From Tritrichomonas musculus (lineage: Eukaryota > Parabasalia > Tritrichomonadida > Tritrichomonadidae), in the NCBI GenBank assembly GCA_039105265.1, contig JAPFFF010000011.1, positions 4,278,001-4,342,000 on the forward strand: a DNA stretch of 64,000 nucleotides. Direction: 5' to 3'. Of the stretch, positions 1 to 9,374 are shown in pieces. The notes under the pieces were generated by a model. It saw only the letters and a program-made list of their open reading frames with translations, was not told where the DNA came from and did no database searches. How positions within the stretch are numbered: the stretch's first letter is position 1; the number at the start of each line of letters is the position of its first letter. Position numbers and translations under genes: made by a program.

Positions 1-3000
1 CTTGTACGACTCGATTAGTGTCTCGTAATTGGCCTTGATTACCTCAATTTTTGTGAACAACTCTTTGTTTTCGTTTTCAAGGTTTTTGTTCTCAATATTT
101 TGTGTGTCCTCTGCCAATTCCACTTTCTTTCTCATTTCGTCCAAGTCGTCCAAGAGCTTCTTATTCAATTTCTTCTGTTTATTCAATTTCTCTTCGTAGT
201 CGCTTTCAATTTTTGCGGTTCGTGAAGTGACCGCTTCATCTTTCTCAATTTCAAATTGTGAAAGACGCTCTGTCATAACCGCAATTGTTTCGGTCAATTC
301 CTTATTTTCTTTAGATATTTGGTCATTGACTTCTTTGTTCGATTCCAGCTCGTTCTGCGTGTCAATGAGCTTGTCGGAGAGAACGTTTATTTTCTTTTCT
401 TGCTCCTTCAAAATCTTCTCAAATTTCTTCTTCATTAGTTTAAAAAGACGTTGAAACTTTTTCTTATCATTTTCATCGTCTTTTGAAATTGTTTGGTTTA
501 CGCAGCAGAACCTGGTGCTATCGTTGTTGAGACCGTTTGTGGCATTATCGTTTGCTGTGAACATTTCTGTGGCCTCTATCGTCGTCTCGGTTTCTACTTC
601 CTTTCTGTGATTTTTGTGCTGCTTCTCGGACTTCATCTTGCTTTGCAAGTTCTCGAGCTCGTCAAGCAACTTCAGGTTCTTTTGACGCTCTGACTCGAGG
701 AGACTCTTTGAATCATTCGCCACCATTTCGGCTTGGAGGAGCTCGTCTTTTATTTCCTGCAAATTGATGCCCAGTTCGTCAACTCTTTCCTCGAGGCGAA
801 GCGAGTAATTTTTGAGAACATCTGCAACGGTTAGAATGACAAAAATCCTCTGCTGTTCGAGAGCTGATTTCTCATCAATAACAAAGCTTTCATCATCCTC
901 GTTTGTGTCTGTGATATCAGAGCTGTCAATCGAAAAATCGCTGTCGCTTTGCTTCTCTTTTTCGTTCGTGTTTTCACTTTTGGCCTTCTTTTGCGTCTTG
1001 GCGAAAAGTGACTCTGTTATGTGGAGGAAGTCCGGCGCCATGAAGTCTATCCGCTTGTCTTCAAGGAAGCACGTGAGGCGCTGCACTAGATTCATGAGTG
1101 TCTCTTTGATGGCGGTTTTGCCAGTGTCCAAATAAGGATTCAAATTGAGGCCAATCAGACTCTGGTTGTCCATGAAGTAGTTGTTCGAGAAAATCCAGTC
1201 AATCGCGTCCGACGAGTTTGCAATCTTATCGAAGAAAACAAGAAGCGATGAGAGATAAACGCAAACTTCCTTAAACGATGAGAAATCAACTTTTTCTGAG
1301 GATTTACTACTATTATCAAGATTTTTCTCTTCTTCCACTTTTTCTGAATTATTCAAAAGGAAAGAAAAAGTGGAAAGAATTGAATTCAACGGTTCATTTT
1401 CATTTTCTTCTTGTGAATCACTGCTTGTTAGCATTGTTACAATATCTGCTCTCTTGCTTTCTTCTGCCAATGAAATCAGGTGTTTTTCAAGCAATTGAAT
1501 TTCATTCAATTCCATGATTTTGTCAACGCTTTTTGACGCCTTTTGCTCTTCATTTGGTCTGTCTTTATTTTTCTCTCTTTGAAGAACCTGGTTGCACAAA
1601 AAGTCAATCACTTTCTCTTGCTTGTTAATTATCTTATACAAATAATTTCTATTCTCTGAAATTTGAGAGAGTTCGTTTGATTGACTTTCAATTTGAGAAC
1701 TTAAATAGTCAAAGCATTCAGAGAAATTTTGGCCTGTGCTATTTTTTGATTCATTTGAAGAGATTCGCTTTTTTTGCTCTTCAAGGCTTCTCTCCAATTC
1801 ACTGTTCTGCAATGTGAGATCGTTTATTTTAATTGTGAGCTCGGTGATCGTGTTTGCCTTTGATCTGGTCTCGTTAATTGCTTCCTTAGAAATTTTTTTG
1901 AGAAGTTTATTTTGTTCTCTAACCGTTTTGGACTTTTCACGCAAATTTTGAAGGCTAACTTTGAGTGACTCAATTTCAGTTTGTAATATATAGATTTTGG
2001 GATGTGCTCCTTCTTGATCGTCATCATTTTCAGGTGATTTGGTTTTGACTTTTTCTCTCTGAGGAATATTTGATGTCGATTTGTTGATATCAAAACTTAC
2101 ATGAGGCTTTTTTATATTATCTAGCTCGCTAAGTATTTCTTGATTTTGCTTTTTTTGTTTGGCTATTTTCCCATTCAAAAAATTAATTTCGTTCTTCATT
2201 GATTGGTTTTCTTCAAAAATAGATCCTAATTTGATCTTGACATCATTATCATCTGAATTTTCAGGCATATCCATCATTTGGGTGAAAAATTTCTTAACTG
2301 AGATATCATTTTCTTCTGTTTCTGTTTTAATATTATTAACTAAAGTAAATTGCGTCTCGACTTTTCTGATTATTTCATCAATGGAAAGATCATTTGAAAG
2401 ATTGAATTTGCTGGTTAAATAACGCTTTAATTTATTATCCTGTAAATAGTCGTATTGGATATCTGTATTTGAAAGATTAGTAAGAGCGAGTTTTGAGGCA
2501 ATGGTATTAAAATCAGTATTGTCTGGAAGATTCATCTTCCTTGCTAAAAGCGTAAAAAACGATTCATATTCTTTAAGTTTGGCTAGGAGACGTTTATATT
2601 TTTCCTTTAATTGCTCATATTGAACTATTTCATCACTCCTGCTATCAAGAAGTTCATTATATAAAGAAGAAACATCTTTCTTATTGTCAAATTTTTGAGC
2701 ATCTAGTTTTTCATTGTTCTTTATTAGGAGTAATGCAAACGATAAAATATTCAGCGCGTTAAAGTATGAAAAAAATTCGGAGCATTTATCACATCTATTA
2801 GAATCTGTAATACTTTTTTGAAAATTGGTGATTGATGGATATTTACCATCAGCTTCGAGAATTTCTTGAAGGTTCGAGATTTCTGATTCAAGTCTGTCTT
2901 TTAAATTTTGAGTCATCGGTTGTAAAAAAGAAGAAATCCCATTATTTAGAAAAAAATGATAAATAATGTGACATTTCGCGTTTAATCTCTCTAATTTAAA

Positions 3001-3129
3001 ATTTTCGTTTATTCCTTCATTTTCTTTAAAACTGTCATTATCATCTTCGGTGTCTGAAATTGATATTGAGTTCATATGGCGCGTTAAAAGTTGTTCGCCT
3101 ATTTTAAAATAATCATCATTATCATCCAT
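1..3129 (-). CDS. Large coiled-coil protein, C-terminus beyond left edge
   Basis: The minus-strand frame is open from an ATG at 3129 to base 1 with no stop, giving at least 1043 residues. The N-terminus is acidic (MDDNDDYFKIGEQ), residues ~60-330 look globular or helical, and most of the rest is rich in E, K, Q, L and S in heptad-like order, as in long coiled coils. An acidic serine-rich linker lies near residues 690-720. I do not recognise an orthologue; such proteins are usually filament, scaffold or Golgin-like, which is inference only. The organisation resembles the 1899-residue coiled-coil protein at 37374-43073: helical head, then a long coil. It also has one 'F-F-x-L-L ... L-P-D-N-x-D-F' stretch (~residue 190) reminiscent of that protein's LFP repeat. 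No clear initiator was seen upstream of the ATG. Confidence 0.85.
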   Translation of the reverse strand, partial: MDDNDDYFKIGEQLLTRHMNSISISDTEDDNDSFKENEGINENFKLERLNAKCHIIYHFFLNNGISSFLQPMTQNLKDRLESEISNLQEILEADGKYPSITNFQKSITDSNRCDKCSEFFSYFNALNILSFALLLIKNNEKLDAQKFDNKKDVSSLYNELLDSRSDEIVQYEQLKEKYKRLLAKLKEYESFFTLLARKMNLPDNTDFNTIASKLALTNLSNTDIQYDYLQDNKLKRYLTSKFNLSNDLSIDEIIRKVETQFTLVNNIKTETEENDISVKKFFTQMMDMPENSDDNDVKIKLGSIFEENQSMKNEINFLNGKIAKQKKQNQEILSELDNIKKPHVSFDINKSTSNIPQREKVKTKSPENDDDQEGAHPKIYILQTEIESLKVSLQNLREKSKTVREQNKLLKKISKEAINETRSKANTITELTIKINDLTLQNSELERSLEEQKKRISSNESKNSTGQNFSECFDYLSSQIESQSNELSQISENRNYLYKIINKQEKVIDFLCNQVLQREKNKDRPNEEQKASKSVDKIMELNEIQLLEKHLISLAEESKRADIVTMLTSSDSQEENENEPLNSILSTFSFLLNNSEKVEEEKNLDNSSKSSEKVDFSSFKEVCVYLSSLLVFFDKIANSSDAIDWIFSNNYFMDNQSLIGLNLNPYLDTGKTAIKETLMNLVQRLTCFLEDKRIDFMAPDFLHITESLFAKTQKKAKSENTNEKEKQSDSDFSIDSSDITDTNEDDESFVIDEKSALEQQRIFVILTVADVLKNYSLRLEERVDELGINLQEIKDELLQAEMVANDSKSLLESERQKNLKLLDELENLQSKMKSEKQHKNHRKEVETETTIEATEMFTANDNATNGLNNDSTRFCCVNQTISKDDENDKKKFQRLFKLMKKKFEKILKEQEKKINVLSDKLIDTQNELESNKEVNDQISKENKELTETIAVMTERLSQFEIEKDEAVTSRTAKIESDYEEKLNKQKKLNKKLLDDLDEMRKKVELAEDTQNIENKNLENENKELFTKIEVIKANYETLIESYK

Positions 3130-4042
3130 TTTTTTCACCTTTCAAATTTGGATTGAAATTTGGCCAAATTTCTTCTTAAAAGTAAACGGTATTGGATTAG
3201 AATTTCTAAACATTTAATTCGAAAAAATATAACATAATGATTTTTTGGAATATGCAAATTAAAAATAAATAAAATATGCGCATTTTTTAATTATACAAGT
3301 AATGACGCTTTTTGTGCTGCGCTCAAAAAGGGTCTTATATTCTCCATATTTCATTCTCTCATTAATCAAAAAATCTGTATTTTTAATAAAAGGAAATACG
3401 ATTTGTGTAATGTATTCTTATCTCTTTAGATTATAAAAAAGATAATAATTTCATTGAGCCATGTTTTACTGATCTAAAAATAATATATAAACAACTGAAT
3501 TTTCTCATACTCTATATGATAGAAGTAATTTAACTCACCATTCAGCAAAGTGGATGGATCATCATTGAAATATGTAAATCAAGAAGATATAATTATCTAC
3601 GATCCGATATTAAAGTTTAATACATTGAATGTTCTTTACATAACAAAAAATAAAGAGCATGAGAAATAATCTATCGTTAATAATGAATGTGTTTGATGAT
3701 GAATTACCGAAAGAATTTGAATGATTTCAGAAGAAAGTTGAGATTAGCAATTAATTGAATCAAGTATTTTATGGTTATTTGTGAATGGATCATTAATATC
3801 CTAAGTAGGATATTACCAAAAAAAAACTTGTAATAAAACAATGATATACCATCACATATACATGAAGATTTACGAATATCGAATTATCATTCCTGTAGAT
3901 TATAAACGCTATGAAGTAGCTAACCGTTGAATTTGATAAGATTTAAAAAATACTTTATTGTCATTTCTTTATTTTCATTTAATTTAAATTAAAAAAAAAA
4001 ATAGAATACACCTTCGTCGCAATATCAATAGAAAAACAAAGA
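3130..4042. other. AT-rich intergenic region with a possible decayed coding scrap
   Basis: No intact gene. On the plus strand, about 3545-3670 reads for some 35 codons like ordinary protein (VNQEDIIIYDPILKFNTLN and onward) before a stop, then continues in broken pieces to about 3770. This may be a remnant of a lost gene; the family is not recognised. Confidence 0.35.
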
Positions 4043-4465
4043 TTAAAAGGAGTCATCATTTCCATTATCTGATTCTGAAAATTTAATTGTTGACATTCTC
4101 TCTTGAAAACGTTTCGATGGGGATTTTTCTTTGACTGGAGACACATATGGATATATTGTCGGAGAATACTTAGGATATCTGATGTTTTGTGATTCAAAAT
4201 CAATTTTTGACTGGGGAATAAAAACAGGAGGTACTTTCTCTTCTTTTTTCTTGCTTTTATTATCAGAATATAAGAAACTATTTTCTTCTTCAGTTTCATT
4301 ATTCATTCTTTTAATATTTTTCATCATTTCGTTAAAATCCCTTGTAATTCTTTGCTTTTGATCTGTTATTTCATTTTCTTCATCACGATACTTATTTCTA
4401 TAATCTTCTTCTTGCTCAAATTCATATTTTTGATTCGTGTAAATGAAGCTATGAACATTTCTCAT
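4043..4465 (-). CDS. Small charged hypothetical protein
   Basis: A 140-residue frame starting MRNVHSFIYTNQ. Residues ~15-75 are strongly charged (E, D, K, R, N) and could form a short helix. The second half contains proline-containing short motifs (PPVFIPQSK, YPKYSPTIYPYVSPVKEKSPSKRF) that look like disordered, possibly phosphorylated sequence. No transmembrane segment, signal peptide or known domain is seen. Composition and codon use resemble neighbouring real genes more than an antisense shadow, and no better frame overlaps it. It could be a lineage-specific protein or a fragment; function unknown. Confidence 0.55.
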   Translation of the reverse strand: MRNVHSFIYTNQKYEFEQEEDYRNKYRDEENEITDQKQRITRDFNEMMKNIKRMNNETEEENSFLYSDNKSKKKEEKVPPVFIPQSKIDFESQNIRYPKYSPTIYPYVSPVKEKSPSKRFQERMSTIKFSESDNGNDDSF

Positions 4466-5339
4466 TCAACAATTTTTTGATTGAATCTCAAAAATTCAAC
4501 GAAAAACGATCGTTAACGTATAAATTTTTTATTTATTATTTCATGAAATAATGAGATATCCATTGTATTTAGCTGTATATAATTAATACTGACATCAACA
4601 AAAATTTTGTTAAATCAAAAATCAGCAAAAAATATGAAAGATAATATTTTGCTAATTCTCATTGAATTGACAAACAATAATTTATATTTGTTCAATAAAT
4701 TCAAATAATTAAACAATTTATTGATATTTGAATTTATTTATCTCAAAGAATTAACAATATGTAATCAAATTATTTGACTAATGCATTCGAATAAAAATAA
4801 TAAGTTTATTGATATTCTTCATCGAAATGAAAGTCCTTTTATATATGTTTATTACCATTAAAAATAAATAAACAAATATTAATATTTGTTTATTTTATAT
4901 TGGTTGAATAAAAGTATAATAATTCCAGCAGAAACTCTCATTTTCGTCCAATTTCTCGTAAACCTATCTTTCACTCAATCTTCTGGGGTTTAGATCGCTT
5001 TTACCAACGTTTATTTGAAACATTACTGCCAACATTAATAGAGGAACAAGGCGAAAATGAATGTTCGACAAAAAGTTTGTTTATATTTGGTTGTTTAAAA
5101 AACAATTTCCTGGGTAATACGTAAATTGTAACAAAATGATTGCCTATTTTAAAATGAGTAATGAAAATATCTCTTTCAAGGTATAGTTATAATTCAGTTT
5201 ATAAGCAAAATTAGTAATATATCTTCAAAAAAATGCCAGTTACGTTATTATATTAAATTCATGAAAAAAGTAGAGTTTCCTAGATTCTTTTATATCCGTC
5301 AAAATATATTAATGTTATATTCAATTATGAGATTTTTAT
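4466..5339. other. AT-rich intergenic region
   Basis: Nothing supportable as a gene. From about 4920 the composition becomes less extreme, which may be the badly decayed 5' part of the ankyrin-type pseudogene that becomes readable near 5350. Confidence 0.4.
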
Positions 5340-6625
5340 TGGTTGACAAATGGAATACTTGCAATTCACTCTCAGAATTTTTCAATACTTGCAATTGAAT
5401 AAGGCGGTTTTGACACCAAAAATTTGGTTAATTGCAATTCACTCTCAGAATGCAGATTTAATTCATCTCCTTGAAGCAAGTAAAGTTGAGCCACCTAGCA
5501 ATGACTATTTGAATTGCTTTAATGAATCAATAAAATGTCACCACAACAACTTCGCTTCTTATTTTGAAAAAAAAACTACAATGTTGACACGAAAAAGAAT
5601 GAGAAAAATGCTTCAACTATTTTCAAATATTACAATTATGTTTATTTTCCGGTTATAATTAAAATCAATGATGAGTTTTTCTATCTTTGCTGCAATTAAA
5701 ATTATACACTTGTAAATGAATTCTTGAAAATGTAGCAGCCAGAAATGTTAGAATTTATCATTTGATACTTAAGTATTCTGATCAAATTTTGTTAGATTTT
5801 TTAAATCAAATTTCATCATACAATGATTCATTGCTTTTGATTTCAATGTATATCATATCATTTATAAAACAAATGTTTTTAAAAATTTTTTTAAATAAAT
5901 TATTCTTACGAAGTTTTTAATGCAAATTTTAATATAATTTAACAGTTAATCATTTATGAAATTTATTAATGGGTCATTTATGAAATTTACCAGTATGTCA
6001 TTTATGAAATTCATCAGTGAGTAATTTATGAAATTTTGCATTAAATGATTCATGAAATTTTACATTAAATGATTCATGAAATTTTACATTAAATGATTCA
6101 TGAAATTTTACATTAAATGATTCATGAAATTTTACATTAAATGATTCATGAAATTTTACATTAAATGATTCATGAAATTTTACATTAAATGATTCATGAA
6201 ATTTTACATTAAATGATTAATAAAATGAAGATAATTGGACGTGGTTCTTTTGAGAGATGTCCTTTGCTATCTGAAGTAATGATTCCTTCCTCAGTAACAA
6301 CAATTGGAAAGTATGCTTTCCATGAATGTAAATCTCTGGTGCAACTCACAATTCCTTCTTCTGTAAATAAAAATTATCCAGGATCTTTCCTTAGATGTTC
6401 ATCGTTGAAAAGCATAGAGATTCCACAAGGTGTAACTGTAATTGAAGAAAACACTTTCGGTCAATGTTTGTCATTAGAGAAAGTGTTTCTTCCATCATCA
6501 ATTAATAAAATTATAAATGGTGCATTTATACAATGTCCCTTGTTGAAAGAGGTAACAGTTCCTTCTTCATGAAAAATCGAAAAGAATGCTTTCTTAGATA
6601 ATACTAAGATATTAAGAAAGTAATG
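5340..6625 (+). pseudogene. Decayed ankyrin(DUF3447)/BspA-like LRR gene
   Basis: Two readable pieces lie in the same order as in the intact paralogue at 48848-50809. Piece 1 (5350-5640) matches the DUF3447-type ankyrin head: IFQYLQLNKAVLTPKIW, then AIHSQNADLIHLLEASKVEP and SIKCHHNN. The same signature occurs in the gene at 56471 (LWIFAIHGRNAEIIHIIED, IRCHHNE). Piece 2 (6213-6615) consists of BspA-type leucine-rich repeats of about 23 residues (C-x-S-L-x-x-I-x-I-P-x-x-V-x-x-I-x-x-x-x-F), stopped by a TGA at 6570 but still LRR-like just after it (KIEKNAFLDNTKI). The stretch between them is full of stops and contains a 24-bp minisatellite. The normal N-terminal head is not recognisable. The gene family is host-encoded and highly multicopy in trichomonads, so this is an ordinary dead copy. 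Confidence 0.8.
5951..6214. repeat. 24-bp minisatellite, 11 units
   Basis: Eleven consecutive 24-bp units fill exactly 264 bp. The first three (from 5951, 5975, 5999) are diverged, the fourth (6023) is intermediate, and the last seven (6047-6214) are identical (core GATTCATGAAATTTTACATT). Each identical unit has a stop in all three plus-strand frames, so the array is not coding. It lies inside the decayed ankyrin/LRR gene, between its two recognisable halves. Confidence 0.95.
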
Positions 6626-7076
6626 GTTTGTCTTTCGTTAATTCAATAAAAAAGTAAATCTCGGTTTAACTTAAAATAAAATTTATATAAACTTCCTACT
6701 AATTTACTTGCTTTTAAATAATTGATAGAAAAGCATTTTCTTTCTTGCTAATAAATATTTCCATATTCCAAATGGTATGAGTAATTTTAAATTCACTCAA
6801 ATTCTGAACATCAATTGGAGTTATAAAACCATAATTCATTTCAAAATTGAATTAGCTACTTCATTGAAATTCTTAGATATTGTAACAAAGTAATGATTTC
6901 TATTCCAGACAAAATGTATGAGTCTGTAATGAATAATTCCTAAATCTTTAAAGATTAAATAAACAAATATTCCTCTAGGTTCAACTTTTTGAGTTATGAA
7001 AACACTCAAACAGAAAATAAAGATAAATGAAGTAGCCTATATATTTTTTTTAAATAAATAAAAATTCATCTGGCAT
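6626..7076. other. Intergenic region
   Basis: AT-rich with scattered stops. A few short LRR-like phrases on the plus strand near 6890-6950 (VMISIPDKMYESVMNNS) may be further tail of the decayed LRR gene. No intact gene. Confidence 0.35.
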
Positions 7077-7910
7077 TTATTTTTTTGTCAAATTTTCAAT
7101 TGCTTTTTCAATATCGTTCATCTCCAAATTCGCAATTTCATTTATTTCTCTGTCTTTCGAAAGATGCTTTATCATTTCTGCACCCAAGAAATATCCGATA
7201 TCTGAAACCCCCTCAAATTTGCACCAATCGCCAAAAAACTGATCAACTTTTTCACCGTTTTTGACTCTCTTCAAATATTCACTGAAAAGTCTAGTTTTCC
7301 TCTGTTCGCACCAGCCGCGCCAGCCATTTTTGTCCTGATGGAAAAAGTTCATATCACCATAGATCAACTGTTCAACATGCATTGCGACACCTTCTGAATA
7401 AATTCGCCACAAAGCATCATCTTTTTGTGTTTTTGGTTCAAATTTGTCCTTTCTCATCGTTTTGTGCCAAATGTGGCCAATTTCATGGTAGATTAAGCCA
7501 GCCATTTCGTTTTTATTGCACCATGAAAGCTCAACAATTTTTTCTACACCAAGCAGAACAGCATCTTCGCCATCGAGAGTTGTGGCCCAGCCAGCGCCAT
7601 TACAAAGTCCCAGGCAGAAAACTATTTTCATTTCAAGGTTGATTTTCATTTGTTTTTCAACTTTTTCAGAAAGATTATTTGTTAATTTAATAAATGATGA
7701 ATGTGCAAGATCAAGTTTGGCTTGATTCTCAATTAAATGGTTCATGACAGGTAGAATTTCGGTTTGGAAATTGTAGCTTTGTGAATCTCGCTTTATTTTT
7801 TCTTTGAATTCTGGAGATATTCTATCAGCATAATCTTCCCATGTGTCTATTCTAAATTTTCCTTTAGAAAAATATTTCTTTATTTCACTATATGTGTCAA
7901 TTATTTTCAT
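7077..7910 (-). CDS. Zinc metallopeptidase-like protein (HExxH), bacterial-looking
   Basis: A 277-residue protein. Residues ~135-150 carry a zincin motif (GLIYHEIGHIWH), where HEIGH fits HExxH: two zinc ligands and the catalytic glutamate. A downstream glutamate in YSEGVAMHVEQ is a plausible third ligand. Just upstream, FCLGLCNGAGWATTLDGEDAVLLGVEKIVEL resembles a segment I recall from small bacterial proteins annotated as putative Zn-dependent proteases; that recollection is not a database result. There is no signal peptide or membrane segment, so it is probably cytosolic. A TCATTTTT initiator-like sequence lies about 26 nt upstream of the ATG. The gene is less AT-rich than its flanks, and the bacterial character suggests lateral acquisition. 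Substrate unknown. Confidence 0.75.
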   Translation of the reverse strand: MKIIDTYSEIKKYFSKGKFRIDTWEDYADRISPEFKEKIKRDSQSYNFQTEILPVMNHLIENQAKLDLAHSSFIKLTNNLSEKVEKQMKINLEMKIVFCLGLCNGAGWATTLDGEDAVLLGVEKIVELSWCNKNEMAGLIYHEIGHIWHKTMRKDKFEPKTQKDDALWRIYSEGVAMHVEQLIYGDMNFFHQDKNGWRGWCEQRKTRLFSEYLKRVKNGEKVDQFFGDWCKFEGVSDIGYFLGAEMIKHLSKDREINEIANLEMNDIEKAIENLTKK

Positions 7911-7935
7911 TTTATTTAAAAAACTTTTTCTATTA

Positions 7936-7942
7936 AAAATGA
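7936..7942 (-). promoter_or_regulatory. Initiator-like TCATTTT for the metallopeptidase gene
   Basis: On the minus strand the sequence TCATTTT lies about 26 nt before the ATG at 7910. It matches the trichomonad initiator TCA(+1)Y(T/A)(T/A), which sits close upstream of start codons in Trichomonas vaginalis. Confidence 0.45.
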
Positions 7943-8217
7943 TTTGAATGAACTCATTGAAAAAGTTGATATCAATTTTATGTTGATTAGTAAATATCGA
8001 ACATGGCTAATGTTTAAAAATTTTTTGAATTGTTCATGTAATCATGATGAGATAATGGTAAAAATTTGCTTTTGGTATTACGATATTTGTATGTGAAATT
8101 AATTATGAATACATAAGAATTCATGTCATGCTAAAATAATAGAATAAAAACTAAAAAGATTTTTTAGATAGATAAAAAAATGCATGGTAAACTAAATCCA
8201 CTGATTTTTTGATATGA

Positions 8218-9063
8218 TTAATTGAAGATTGGTCGACTTTCAGAGTTGTGATCAGATACTTCGCAGAAGAAAGTTTCATTAAAACGCTTTAACGATGGAT
8301 TCATTCGTTCTGCAAGTCTGTATGGAGTGATATTAGGATTTTCGTAGATGATCTTGCAAAAGTAGTATGTAAAAATACCATGTGAACGACGTCCTTCTTT
8401 CGAGTCTGGATCAGTACTTTTACCAGCTGATAATGAAATGATATTTGACTCCTTATTAACTGAAATGATATCATAAACTGAGCCGCCTGATGTTGTATCT
8501 GAAATAAAAACTGCCTTACATCTTCTATTATAGCTCTCTGCGATTAATTTCCCAAGATCACTGCTTGAAATACTGTCTTCTTTGAATTCAATTCCTGGAG
8601 AGCCATTTGTAGCTGTATTTCGCCCTGAGTAGAAAACAGTAAGTTGCTGCAGTGTGTACTTCAGGAAAAATTGAAGGAATTGTGAATACTGACTGGAGTT
8701 GCAATTGTGAAGATAAAATATTCTGAATCCAAGCCTATGTTGGTTAAGGCCAATAAGATAACCATCATTCATTGGACCAATTTTTGGATCATGCTTATCA
8801 TGGGCGTAATTATTGATTAAAATGAAGCAAACCTTTTGAAGGCCTTGGGTTGGGATATCTGCTGGAGTAGCATTATTTAAGCATTTTCCGATACGACGGA
8901 GTGAATTAACAAGCTTTTTTTTGTTTGAAACTCGACGAACTCGTTGGAAATTCTTGTCTGAGAATTCATTGTTTTTCTTATATAATTTGGCTCCACGATG
9001 CTCATAATGCGGATGTTTTTGGGTTTTGAGTGGTTTATCATAATATACGGATGGATCTTCCAT
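8218..9063 (-). CDS. Caspase/metacaspase-fold (C14-like) protein, likely pseudoenzyme
   Basis: A 281-residue protein with a caspase-type core after a basic N-terminus: KVCFILINNYAHD (first beta strand), LTVFYSGRNT (normally the catalytic-His strand, Y-S-G-H-G), AVFISDTTSGGSVYDI (normally the catalytic-Cys strand, D-x-C-H-S-G) and SAGKSTDPDSKEGRRSHGIFTYYF (typical of the small subunit). At the catalytic histidine site there is Arg (~148) and at the cysteine site Thr (~190), so the usual Cys/His dyad is absent although the fold is conserved and the frame is clean. That points to a maintained pseudoprotease rather than a dead gene. A TCATTTT initiator-like motif lies 13-19 nt upstream of the ATG. 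Role could be regulatory or scaffolding; this is inference. Confidence 0.8.
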   Translation of the reverse strand: MEDPSVYYDKPLKTQKHPHYEHRGAKLYKKNNEFSDKNFQRVRRVSNKKKLVNSLRRIGKCLNNATPADIPTQGLQKVCFILINNYAHDKHDPKIGPMNDGYLIGLNQHRLGFRIFYLHNCNSSQYSQFLQFFLKYTLQQLTVFYSGRNTATNGSPGIEFKEDSISSSDLGKLIAESYNRRCKAVFISDTTSGGSVYDIISVNKESNIISLSAGKSTDPDSKEGRRSHGIFTYYFCKIIYENPNITPYRLAERMNPSLKRFNETFFCEVSDHNSESRPIFN

Positions 9064-9075
9064 TATTTTTAAATT

Positions 9076-9082
9076 AAAATGA
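9076..9082 (-). promoter_or_regulatory. Initiator-like TCATTTT for the caspase-like gene
   Basis: Minus-strand TCATTTT ending 13 nt before the ATG at 9063. It fits the trichomonad initiator consensus and supports this start codon. Confidence 0.55.
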
Positions 9083-9374
9083 AATTATGCATAATTACCA
9101 ATTTGGTTATCCTTTCACTTTTTCAAAACTTGATTTCTTTTAAAATTTGTAAATCTCAATTTTTTAGTATAGATGTTTCAATTTTTTTAAATAAAATTTG
9201 AGATAGCATATTCAAAATCATATTTTTGAGAAAAATATTTTTTATAACATATCACTTATTTTCTTGTTATAAAAAAGAAGATTTTTAATCTTGATTGCTT
9301 TTTAATTATATATTTTCACGAGAATGAGTAATATCATGAGAATGAAGCTTATACATCACCTTTGAAATTCCATT

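Noticed and set aside
7382-7725. Plus-strand readings opposite the metallopeptidase
   Set aside because: Antisense shadows; the minus-strand frame carries the HExxH motif.
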